From Thermoproteota archaeon (GTDB lineage Archaea; Korarchaeota; Korarchaeia; Korarchaeales; Korarchaeaceae): a DNA stretch of 6,665 nucleotides. Location of the stretch: the NCBI GenBank assembly GCA_021158805.1, contig JAGGTZ010000028.1, positions 1 through 6,665 of the forward strand, written 5' to 3'. The first letter of the stretch is position 1; each line of letters opens with the position of its first letter. Below are positions 1-5,248 of this stretch, one piece after another. Made by a program: the position numbers and the translations under genes. The notes below the pieces were generated by a model. It had not been told where the DNA came from, searched no databases, and was given only the letters and a program-made list of their open reading frames with translations.

Positions 1-972
1 CCGAAGAACAAGGAATACTTGGATAAGCTTCTGGCGAGGATACAAGACTTCGAGGAGATCGTCATCGTAGGCGGGGGATTCATAGGAGTCGAGGTCGCGG
101 ACGAGCTAAACAAGCTGAGAAAGAAAGTAACTATCGTTGAGCTACTTCCACACATTTTAGGTCTCGCCTTCGACGAGGAGATATCGATCAGGGCGGAGGA
201 GCTTCTTAAGTCGAGAGGCGTTCAAATAAAGACAGGATCGGGAGTTAAGGAGATTCTCGGAGAGGGAAAGGTTGAGGAAGTTCTTCTGCAGAACGGTGAA
301 AAAGTTGATGCGGATGCAGTGATATTGGCTATGGGCTATAGACCTAATACCGAGCTCGCTCGGAAATCCGGAATCGCCCTCAACGACCTAGGTTTCATCA
401 AGGTCGATGGGTATATGAGAACTAATTACCCGGACATCTTCGCCGTAGGAGACTGCGCTGAGAAGAGGGACTTCTTCACGGGTAAGCCCGCGAGGATAAT
501 GCTCGCATCGGTGGCCACCTGCGAGGCCAGGATCGCCGCCATGAACCTGTATAATCTATCGGTTGTGAGAAGATTCGGAGGCACTATAAGCATCTTCTCC
601 ACGATGATCGGCGATACAGGATTCGGAGTCGCCGGGCTAACGGAGGCGACGGCTAGAAAGGAGGGATTCGACATAATTACGGGTAAGTTCGAGGGAGTGG
701 ACAAGCATCCCGGAACTCTTCAAGGGGCACATAAGCAGTTCGTGAAACTCATCGTCGCACGCGAATCAGGCATAATCCTCGGAGGAGAAGTCGTAGGCGG
801 AGCGAGCGTCGGAGAACTCGTGAACCTGATAGGCTTCATAATCCAAAACAAAATGACCATAAACTCGATCCTGACAGCACAGATAGGAACCCACCCGATG
901 CTAACGGCGCCGCCGACAGCATATCCCCTGATAAAGGCGGCTGAAGAAGCCCGAATTTCTATACGCGTTTAA
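1..972 (+). CDS. FAD-dependent pyridine nucleotide-disulfide oxidoreductase (CoA-disulfide reductase / NADH oxidase type), 5'-truncated by window edge
   Basis: The frame is open from base 1, so the gene begins upstream; the TTG at 19 lies inside the protein and is not the start. The 323 visible residues are the NAD(P)H-binding domain (dinucleotide motif GGGFIGVE at 24-31), the return of the FAD domain (ILAMGYRPN at 108-116, then DIFAVGDCAE at 145-154), and a C-terminal dimerisation domain from about 185, with HPMLTAPPTAYPL at 298-310 near the end. Family members are about 440-460 residues, so roughly 120-130 N-terminal residues, including the FAD motif and the redox-active cysteine, are missing. 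The family uses NAD(P)H to reduce CoA disulfide, sulfur or oxygen in the cytoplasm; the exact substrate cannot be read without the missing cysteine region. The last residues (RISIRV) look unlike the family's usual end and may come from the rearrangement that starts just downstream. Confidence 0.9.
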   Translation, partial: PKNKEYLDKLLARIQDFEEIVIVGGGFIGVEVADELNKLRKKVTIVELLPHILGLAFDEEISIRAEELLKSRGVQIKTGSGVKEILGEGKVEEVLLQNGEKVDADAVILAMGYRPNTELARKSGIALNDLGFIKVDGYMRTNYPDIFAVGDCAEKRDFFTGKPARIMLASVATCEARIAAMNLYNLSVVRRFGGTISIFSTMIGDTGFGVAGLTEATARKEGFDIITGKFEGVDKHPGTLQGAHKQFVKLIVARESGIILGGEVVGGASVGELVNLIGFIIQNKMTINSILTAQIGTHPMLTAPPTAYPLIKAAEEARISIRV

Positions 973-1377
973 GATAAAATTCGGGGCGCTCGCCCTTATA
1001 ATCCTCCTAGTCCTATCCATCACCGCTATCCAGCGGAGTCGCGGATGCGAGGAAAGTGGAGTGGCTCGGCCCATACATAAAGCAGGAGATCGAAGTCAAC
1101 AGGTATCTCGCGGACCTATCGAACATAAAGACCGTAATATACAATTTCACCGGCGAGAGCAACCCCGTGAACATCGATATGAACAAGCTTAAGAGGGAGC
1201 TCTCAGTCGTCAGGCTGTGGGATTGGGATGCCGCGTTCACGAAGCTTAAACCCGAGGATAGGCGACATAATCCTCTACAGTATAGGAGACAGACTCGTCT
1301 ACATAATCCCGGTTTATACTTCTCCAGCCGGAGGAGTGATCGCTCAGCTCCTACTTCAAAACCCGTTATTTGCCTAA
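965..1377 (+). pseudogene. Broken membrane-protein gene resembling UPF0182 (COG1615)
   Basis: Three protein-like pieces follow each other on the + strand in three different frames. First, from about 965, comes a membrane helix (FKIKFGALALIILLVLSITA). Second, around 1032-1255, comes KVEWLGPYIKQEIEVNRYLA followed by VVRLWDWDAAFTKLKPE. Third, at 1261-1377, comes GDIILYSIGDRLVYIIPVY with SPAGGVIAQ and a TAA stop. The order (hydrophobic segment, 'PYI..EI..NR', 'RLWDWDAA', 'GDIILYSIG.RL.YIIPVY') recalls UPF0182, large membrane proteins of unknown function with an extracellular domain. Those proteins are many hundreds of residues long, so most of the gene has been lost by internal deletion. The left end runs into the oxidoreductase stop and the right end runs into the YbaK remnant at about 1346. 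The family name is from memory of its motifs; that this is decayed coding DNA is much surer than the family. Confidence 0.6.
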
Positions 1378-1627
1378 CCTCTCTAAGTGTTGCAAACTTA
1401 TCTTTACCAAAATTTTTACGAGCTCATTAAGATCAACTTTCGATTCACCATCCACTATAACCAATGCAGATCCTTCCTCTTCAGAGATGAAGAGCAGGGA
1501 TTTTATTATTTGTTTTGGCTTTGAATCCGTTGCTTTAACATCTTGTTCTACAGTTTTAACAGGTTTTCCTACATTTATTATTCCCCGCCTAATTTTCTAA
1601 TCAACTCTCAAGGTTTTCTTTTGCCAT
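1346..1627 (-). pseudogene. YbaK/ProRS-editing-domain (aminoacyl-tRNA deacylase) remnant, frameshifted and 3'-truncated
   Basis: On the - strand an ATG at 1627, with GGTGA a few bases before it, starts MAKENLE. The protein then continues in other frames: LIRKLGG (1604-1584), IINVGKPVKTVEQDVKA onward (from about 1581), through IIKSLLFISEEEGSALVIVD and VDLNELVKI, and after another shift at the A-run 1409-1412, GKDKFATLREVRQITGFEVG down to about 1346. Motifs KPVKTVE, KSLLF, VDL..L and TGFEVG are those of the YbaK/EbsC family, which hydrolyses mischarged aminoacyl-tRNA in trans. The expected GxPP loop and the rest of the C-terminus are absent, since the similarity stops where UPF0182-like DNA begins. 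Three frame changes, each about one base, make it non-functional unless they are sequencing errors. It probably formed a two-gene unit with the RHH gene, whose frame-corrected end overlaps its start. The DNA is about one third G+C, unlike its neighbours. Confidence 0.72.
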
Positions 1628-1782
1628 TTTTATTCACCTTCTTTAAATAACCTCTTTCAGACAAGTAAGCCAAAAACTATATTCCTTATTATCTCTGAAT
1701 CCCTCTCTCCAATTTTTCCTTTAAGTTCTTTCTCAATTATTTCCCAAGCTCCGTCTGGAATGCTAACCAATATTCTTTTCAT
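1608..1782 (-). pseudogene. Small ribbon-helix-helix (CopG-like) regulator, frameshifted
   Basis: The ATG at 1782 has GGTGGTGG (1793-1786) four bases upstream. The frame reads MKRILVSIPDGAWEIIEKEL, then GKIGERDSEIIRNIV, and stops early at TGA after about 42 residues. Removing one T from the T5 run (A5 on the + strand, 1672-1676) restores LAYLSERGYLKKVNK and carries the frame to a TGA at 1608-1610. The restored protein of about 57 residues is a typical archaeal RHH protein: a short N-terminal beta strand (KRILVSIP), then two helices with a G-E-x-D/S-S-E-I-I-R-N-I turn and an AYLSERGYL end. Such proteins bind operator palindromes as dimers, often their own. Here a perfect palindrome lies 22 bases upstream of the start. 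The premature stop removes most of helix two, so the gene is probably dead. A homopolymer read error is the main alternative. Confidence 0.72.
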
Positions 1783-1785
1783 TTT

Positions 1786-1825
1786 CCACCACCTATAAGA
1801 TATTCACAGCGCTGTGCTTTATTGG
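1786..1825 (-). promoter_or_regulatory. Promoter, operator palindrome and RBS of the RHH/YbaK remnant unit
   Basis: Reading leftwards on the - strand, an AT-rich CCAATAAAG (1825-1817) could be the TATA box. It is followed by the perfect 12-bp palindrome CACAGCGCTGTG (1816-1805) and by a GGTGGTGG ribosome site (1793-1786) before the ATG at 1782. With TATA at that place, transcription would start near 1795, putting the palindrome between TATA box and start site, where a repressor would block RNA polymerase. The palindrome is seen directly; binding by the RHH protein is inference from position and from how RHH regulators usually act. Confidence 0.4.
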
Positions 1826-1869
1826 CATATTTGCCTCTCTCGGAAGAGGAAGGCTGAGGCGACCGTAGA

Positions 1870-1896
1870 TGTCAGGATATAGCCTTCATCCTGATA
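1870..1896. repeat. Hairpin-forming inverted repeat
   Basis: TCAGGAT (1872-1878) and ATCCTGA (1888-1894) pair perfectly around a 9-base loop; in RNA the stem extends by a G-U and a T-A pair to 9 pairs. It lies in gene-free DNA about 45 bases past the end of the - strand open frame at 1937-2125. It could be a terminator-like structure or the subterminal hairpin of a decayed IS200/IS605-type end. No flanking partner end was found, so the second reading is weak. Confidence 0.4.
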
Positions 1897-1936
1897 GAAA
1901 CCGCGCCCCTTAGGTCTGTTAGGATTGAGTGCAGAT

Positions 1937-2125
1937 CTAAGGATTGCAGTGAGTAGAGACTGGGCTTCTGAACGTTCGTTTCGTCAATCCTTCTTCAGGT
2001 AACTTTATTATCACTGAAGGCTCAACTAGTATCAAAGCTGGTCTCTCCGATACAGGTATTGGCTCTTTAATGCTCTCTGGAGTCCTGCTAAATTTAGGAG
2101 GGTAACTTGAAGATCCACTATTCAT
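1937..2125 (-). other. Short Ser/Pro-rich open frame of unknown origin, possibly a gene fragment
   Basis: This is a 62-residue frame on the - strand with no gene opposite it. It is rich in Ser, Pro, Glu and Thr (segments PPKFSRTPESIKEPIPVSER and EEGLTKRTFRSPV) and ends at TAG. No ribosome site precedes the ATG, and the frame stays open for some 30 bases upstream of it before a stop. The composition resembles the loose C-terminal tails of archaeal TnpB/OrfB transposon proteins, but no catalytic motif or zinc-finger cysteine pairs are present, so I do not assign it. The opposite strand also has an open stretch here, so coding potential itself is uncertain. The rest of 1790-2229 shows only the hairpin at 1870-1896 and AT-rich boxes before 2230. 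Confidence 0.2.
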
Positions 2126-2229
2126 ATAAAACCAAGATGAGCTGATGTCACCTAGTGATCAGTTGTTGTTGAGGAGCACTTGTGAAGTATTTTTACCTAA
2201 CAATTAAGGGTTAATAGAGCGCGTCTCCC

Positions 2230-3105
2230 ATGATGAAGTTGGGATATGTTGCCCTTATCCTAGTCATAGCCATAATAATAGCATTTATGGTTCTAGCTGT
2301 AGGCTCTCCTTCCAAAGAGAGAGTAGAAGTAAGTAGTACAGAGAAGGGAGTTAGTTTCAGCTTCATCAATGAGGTTAAGATAACAATACTCGTCGACAAC
2401 AATCCGGGAAGGGAAGGATTGAGGACCGCATGGGGCTTTTCGGCACTAATTGAAGCTGATGGTAGAAAGATACTCTTTGATTCTGGACCTGATCCCGAGA
2501 TCTTAAAGCACAACGCTAAGATCCTTGGAATTAACCTCTCAGATATAGATTTCATTGTCCTCTCACACGAGCATGGGGACCACACTGGTGGTATGCCCTA
2601 CCTCGCTGAGGTCGCACACGGGGCCAAGGTATATCTGCCCTCAGGAATAAGTTCCCAAGTACTGGAGAGGATTAAGAGGTTAGGATTCAATGTAACTAGC
2701 TTACAGGAGCCCACCGAACTTGCTCCAGGCATAGTGACCACTGGAAGCATGAGAGGCCCTCCCTACGAGCAAGGACTTATCATGGTGGTCAAGGAGTTGG
2801 GTTCTATTCTAATAACTGGGTGCGCTCATCCAAAGATCGAAATAATGATCCAGAGGGCTGCAAACCTAACAGAAAGGGTCTATGCGGTAATAGGGGGATT
2901 TCACTTAGTGTCAGCAAGCGATCAGAGGTTGAAGGACATAGAGGAAACGATAAGGAGGTTGGGAGTAGAGAAGGTATTCCCGATGCATTGCTCAGGAGAT
3001 AAAGCCAGGTCCTTCTTCAAGCAGAGCCTTCCAGAGAGGTATGGAGATGGCCATGTAGGAATGACTCTAGTATTTTCAGCCAAAGGAGTTAGTATTATCC
3101 CTTGA
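2230..3105 (+). CDS. Membrane-anchored metallo-beta-lactamase-fold protein, dihydropterin/methanopterin-synthase-like family (COG1237)
   Basis: This is a complete 291-residue protein. Residues 5-26 are a hydrophobic helix after a lone Lys, so it is either a signal anchor or a cleaved signal peptide; the enzyme domain would then sit outside the cytoplasmic membrane. The fold starts near 49 (VKITILVDN), has W68-G-F-S-A-L and KILFDSG (80-86), and carries the metal motif SHEHGDHTGG (112-121). Later metal-ligand candidates are H200 in TGCAH, H225 in GGFHLVSA and H253 in PMHCSG. This GCxH / GGFHL / HC pattern is typical of COG1237, which includes MJ0301, a protein linked to 7,8-dihydropterin-6-methyl phosphate synthesis for methanopterin. 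Most members are cytoplasmic, so the anchor suggests another substrate here. Two ATGs stand in tandem at 2230 and 2233, with no Shine-Dalgarno site. AT-rich boxes at 2187-2196 and 2202-2207 suggest a short or absent leader. It stands alone between gene debris. Confidence 0.85.
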   Translation: MMKLGYVALILVIAIIIAFMVLAVGSPSKERVEVSSTEKGVSFSFINEVKITILVDNNPGREGLRTAWGFSALIEADGRKILFDSGPDPEILKHNAKILGINLSDIDFIVLSHEHGDHTGGMPYLAEVAHGAKVYLPSGISSQVLERIKRLGFNVTSLQEPTELAPGIVTTGSMRGPPYEQGLIMVVKELGSILITGCAHPKIEIMIQRAANLTERVYAVIGGFHLVSASDQRLKDIEETIRRLGVEKVFPMHCSGDKARSFFKQSLPERYGDGHVGMTLVFSAKGVSIIP

Positions 3106-3115
3106 TAGCACGTGC

Positions 3116-3130
3116 AATTCGAAACGAATT
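3116..3130. repeat. Short perfect hairpin after the metallo-beta-lactamase gene
   Basis: AATTCG and CGAATT are perfect complements around AAA, ten bases after the stop at 3105. It is AT-rich and is followed by ATAAGATAAG, not by a T-run on the + strand, so it is not a standard archaeal terminator. It may stabilise the transcript end or be chance. Confidence 0.3.
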
Positions 3131-3211
3131 ATAAGATAAGGTCGCGAAGTCAGAAAACATTGAAGAAAGCAATGGAGAAATATTTCCCCTCCATGTAAAA
3201 ACGCAGCGAGA

Positions 3212-3430
3212 TTAGTCCAATCTAGCATAGATACACCCTACATGTAGAAAAGCTTCAACAACCCCAGAGGCTTTTAACCATCTCCCCAGGTTCTCCAGCA
3301 TGAGGTTCCCCGGCCTTGGCTCAGAGACTGTTATAGTGCCTTAAAACGTGGTTAACTTGGTGCCATACATATCCTTTAGTGTTAGGGAGGAAAGCGGTGT
3401 CTGGCTAGGAGTCATCAAGAGATTTCGTTC
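3212..3430. other. Intergenic stretch with TATA-like box and possible gene debris
   Basis: No intact gene lies between 3106 and 3430. CTTTTAA at 3271-3277 is a fair TATA-like box. It lies about 26 bases before an ATG at 3300 on the + strand, the spacing expected for a leaderless archaeal message. That ATG reads MRFPGLGSETVIVP and then TAA (3342-3344). The same frame stays open beyond the stop (NVVNLVPYISFSVREESG...) up to the vapC 3' end, so it may be an old gene start cut off there. On the - strand a competing frame, 3301-3212, gives MLENLGRWLKASGVVEAFL and on to a stop, 29 residues in all. I recognise neither. A 10-bp palindrome CTACATGTAG lies at 3238-3247. Confidence 0.25.
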
Positions 3431-3832
3431 CTACCATTCCCTCGGATCGATCCTTCTCAACTCCTCTACCCCGTCATACGCCTCATCGAACGATACTATG
3501 GCAGAATCTAGACTCATCGCCGATGCCGCATGCAGGGAATCGAAGAAGGAGAGGCCGTACTTCCTCCTGATCCACGCAGCCCTCATCGCTTCCAAGGGAG
3601 TGAGTTGGGTCGTTCGACCGTTGAAGAGCGAGAGGAGGAGCCTTAAGTCCTCCTCCAATTCCAATTCCATAGATCTCGATCTGTAGATCAGGGACATCTC
3701 GATCAGGGCTACCGAGGAGAGATGATAGCTCTCGTCTGAAATTGCTGCCCCTATAACGCGCGAAGCGACCTCGTGATATCTATCGGACCTATTTATGAAG
3801 GCTAAGAGGACATCCAGCTCGATCAAGGGCAT
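3431..3832 (-). CDS. vapC: VapC-family PIN-domain toxin (ribonuclease)
   Basis: The 133-residue protein has the PIN-domain pattern: D7 in IELDVLLAF, E45 in ALIEMSL, D98 in SFFDSLHAA and D116 in IVSFDEAYD. These acidic residues hold Mg2+/Mn2+ in the active site that cuts RNA. Length and order match VapC toxins (about 130 residues). The upstream partner vapB ends in TGATG, so its stop and the vapC ATG share one base. A TTG directly before the ATG (3835) is in frame and also possible: the GGAGGT ribosome site at 3847-3842 is 6 bases from the TTG and 9 from the ATG. I prefer the ATG. VapC normally cuts tRNA or rRNA when freed from VapB; the target here cannot be seen. All key residues are present, so it is probably active. 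Confidence 0.88.
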   Translation of the reverse strand: MPLIELDVLLAFINRSDRYHEVASRVIGAAISDESYHLSSVALIEMSLIYRSRSMELELEEDLRLLLSLFNGRTTQLTPLEAMRAAWIRRKYGLSFFDSLHAASAMSLDSAIVSFDEAYDGVEELRRIDPREW

Positions 3833-4074
3833 CAATCGACGACCTCCTCACTAGCCAGTCTCTCAGCTATTCTCTTGGCCTCTTTCCAGTCAAAGGGTAG
3901 CTGTCTCGATCCCTTCAACTTCCTAAAGGCCTCCTTTGGATCATCTAGTGGGATGAGCTCTATTCTCCTGTCTCTGACGATGAGGAGGAACCTTCTGGAC
4001 CCTATAGTCCTCCTTAACTTATTCGGAATGAGAATCCTCCCCCTGTCATCCATTTCCACTATGTGGGTAGACAT
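3832..4074 (-). CDS. vapB: VapB-family antitoxin with AbrB/SpoVT DNA-binding domain
   Basis: This is an 80-residue protein. Residues about 2-44 form a swapped-hairpin AbrB domain (HIVEMDDRGRILIPNKLRR, then a strand pair ending IELIPL), which binds operator DNA as a dimer. The tail (about 45-80, with FRKLKGSRQLPFDWKEAKR) is charged and helical, as expected of the part that covers VapC. The start is taken as ATG at 4074; an in-frame TTG sits just before it (4077), the same TTG-ATG doublet as at vapC. No clear ribosome site precedes it, but a TATA-like box lies about 28 bases upstream, so the message is probably leaderless or nearly so. It is transcribed first and translationally coupled to vapC, giving excess antitoxin, the usual arrangement. 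Confidence 0.87.
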   Translation of the reverse strand: MSTHIVEMDDRGRILIPNKLRRTIGSRRFLLIVRDRRIELIPLDDPKEAFRKLKGSRQLPFDWKEAKRIAERLASEEVVD

Positions 4075-4083
4075 CAATAATTA

Positions 4084-4110
4084 CCCACTTATGGGAAATA
4101 TAATATTTAC
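4084..4110 (-). promoter_or_regulatory. vapBC promoter with candidate autoregulatory operator
   Basis: On the - strand AAATATTATATT (4108-4097), preceded by a purine-rich GAGGGAG, is a good archaeal TATA/BRE region about 28 bases from the vapB ATG. Between it and the start lies CCCATAAGTGGG (4095-4084), an inverted repeat with 4-bp arms. AbrB-type antitoxins commonly repress their own promoter, and this site would overlap the RNA polymerase start region. A further loose TCCCA/TGGGA pair lies upstream near 4150-4178. The repeat is visible; the operator role is inferred. Confidence 0.5.
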
Positions 4111-4407
4111 TCCCTCGGACGGATTCGCGCAACTAGGATCACCTATAGGTCCCATTTCCGGAATTACTAGTAGTGGGAATGAGCCCTGAGGAGTAGCTGA
4201 GGGCTACGAGATAAGCATCTAGGATGTCCGGGCCGCACTACTATATACAATTAAGGTTCTAGGACACGAGGAGGGAACACCTATTTGCCACCGAGGCCTA
4301 ATCTCCTTTCGTTCTAGATGAGAACATAAGGGTAGAGGTCTACTAGGAGCTTAAGAGGGGAGGAATTAACAGTTGGTATAGGGAATGCCCGCTCTAGTGA
4401 TAGATAT
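4111..4407. other. Gene-free stretch between the vapBC promoter and the ABC operon terminator
   Basis: No frame here looks like a protein, and no tRNA or snoRNA boxes were recognised. It holds a 10-bp palindrome ACCTATAGGT (4141-4150) and the inverted repeat AGCCCT/AGGGCT (4182-4187 and 4200-4205) with an internal direct repeat of CTGAGG. Either could belong to vapBC control or be remnants. Confidence 0.4.
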
Positions 4408-4426
4408 GAGAAGATAAGAAAAATTA
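4408..4426 (-). terminator. Pyrimidine/T-rich transcription terminator of the ABC exporter operon
   Basis: About 37 bases after the permease stop, the - strand reads TAATTTTTCTTATCTTCTC (4426-4408). Archaeal RNA polymerase stops at T-rich tracts without a required hairpin, and this is the only such tract before the vapBC region. No strong stem precedes it. Confidence 0.45.
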
Positions 4427-4462
4427 TGTGAGGTTCAGTGCATCTTCCTACTACAGTAATTG

Positions 4463-5236
4463 CTAGTCTATCGTGCTCTCCTTAAAGATGCGGATTGATA
4501 TTATGAGAAATATCAAGCTAAGGGACAATAGAACAATCAGATCTAGGATTAGATTCAGCGAGCTCTTACCTGTTAGTAGATATCTGGACGAGTCGACAGC
4601 AAATGTAAGTGGATTAATGTAGAATATCACTTTAGCATACTGAGGAAGGTTGTCGATCGGATAGAATGCGCCGCTTAAGAATATAAGGGGAAGTGTTACG
4701 AGACTCATGATGAGCTGAAAGCCTTCAGGGCTCCTCATCTTTGATGCTATCGCTATTCCGAGGCTATTAAATGTTAGAGCAGTAACGAAGCCAACCACTA
4801 GCGTCGGAACTAGGCCCTCCAGCTTAAGGGCTGGGGCGACGAAGTAAAGCGGTATGAGTATAATTAATCCCTGTAGCACGGAGGTCAATGAATCGCCCAG
4901 AGCTCTACCTAGTATTGCATACGCCCTAGAAGCTGGGGCTACTAAGACCTCCTTGAGGAAACCGAATTCCCTGTCCCAGATAACGGAGATACCTCCTACA
5001 AGGCTTGCAGTGAATATCGCCATCATGACTATGCCTGGAGCTAGGAAGGAGAGGTAGTCAATCCCTCCGAACAATTGTCTTGCCATGCTACCTCTCAATG
5101 TAGCGCTCCAACCCATCCCGAAGAACAGGAAGAATACAAGTGGATTGATGAGAGTCCCTAGGAGGCGGGATTTAGCTCTGAAATATCTCTTAAGCTGTCT
5201 ATATGCCATTGCATAGAGGATCCTAGCTTCATTCAT
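4463..5236 (-). CDS. ABC-2 type permease of a multidrug/polysaccharide exporter family (DrrB/NodJ-like)
   Basis: This is a 257-residue integral membrane protein. After a basic amphipathic N-terminus (RQLKRYFRAKSR) there are six likely membrane helices, near 25-42, 62-85, 106-134, 141-164, 174-193 and 228-250. Between helices two and three is WDREFGFLKEVLVAPASR (87-104), the ABC-2 loop that contacts the ATPase; an FLSGAFYPIDNLP stretch lies at 186-198, also typical. The length is normal for a half-transporter that works as a dimer with two ATPase subunits. It is preceded by an excellent ribosome site overlapping the ATPase stop, only four bases between the two genes. It exports a hydrophobic drug, lipid or glycan in known relatives; the substrate cannot be predicted. 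It is the last gene of the padR-ATPase-permease operon. Confidence 0.9.
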   Translation of the reverse strand: MNEARILYAMAYRQLKRYFRAKSRLLGTLINPLVFFLFFGMGWSATLRGSMARQLFGGIDYLSFLAPGIVMMAIFTASLVGGISVIWDREFGFLKEVLVAPASRAYAILGRALGDSLTSVLQGLIILIPLYFVAPALKLEGLVPTLVVGFVTALTFNSLGIAIASKMRSPEGFQLIMSLVTLPLIFLSGAFYPIDNLPQYAKVIFYINPLTFAVDSSRYLLTGKSSLNLILDLIVLLSLSLIFLIISIRIFKESTID

Positions 5237-5239
5237 GAG

Positions 5240-5248
5240 ATCACCTCC
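5240..5248 (-). promoter_or_regulatory. Strong Shine-Dalgarno site of the permease gene
   Basis: GGAGGTGAT on the - strand is a nine-base match to the usual 16S rRNA 3' end (AUCACCUCC). It covers the ATPase TGA stop and lies four bases before the permease ATG. It fixes that start and implies tight translational coupling inside the operon. Confidence 0.75.

Noticed and set aside
426..704. Open frame on the - strand inside the oxidoreductase gene
   Set aside because: It lies opposite a well-supported coding frame and has no recognisable motif or ribosome site.
1013..1240. - strand open frame opposite the UPF0182-like fragments
   Set aside because: It is low-complexity Ser/Leu-rich, a shadow of the + strand remnant, and merely continues the YbaK frame past the junction.
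1370..1600. + strand open frame across the YbaK remnant
   Set aside because: The - strand carries clear YbaK motifs; this frame has none.
2229..2236. ATGATGA as a C box of a C/D guide RNA
   Set aside because: It is the tandem start codon of the metallo-beta-lactamase gene, and no D box at proper spacing was seen.
2211..2585. - strand open frame opposite the metallo-beta-lactamase gene start
   Set aside because: The + strand has the family motifs and anchor; the reverse frame is a shadow.
3348..3686. + strand open frame overlapping vapC as a full gene
   Set aside because: Most of it is antisense to vapC, whose catalytic residues are intact; only the part before 3430 is kept as possible debris.
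3875..4189. + strand open frame overlapping vapB
   Set aside because: It is antisense to a clear AbrB-domain gene with no motif of its own.
4182..4205. AGCCCT/AGGGCT stem as a terminator of vapBC or the ABC operon
   Set aside because: It lies upstream of vapBC and far from the permease stop, and no T-run follows it.
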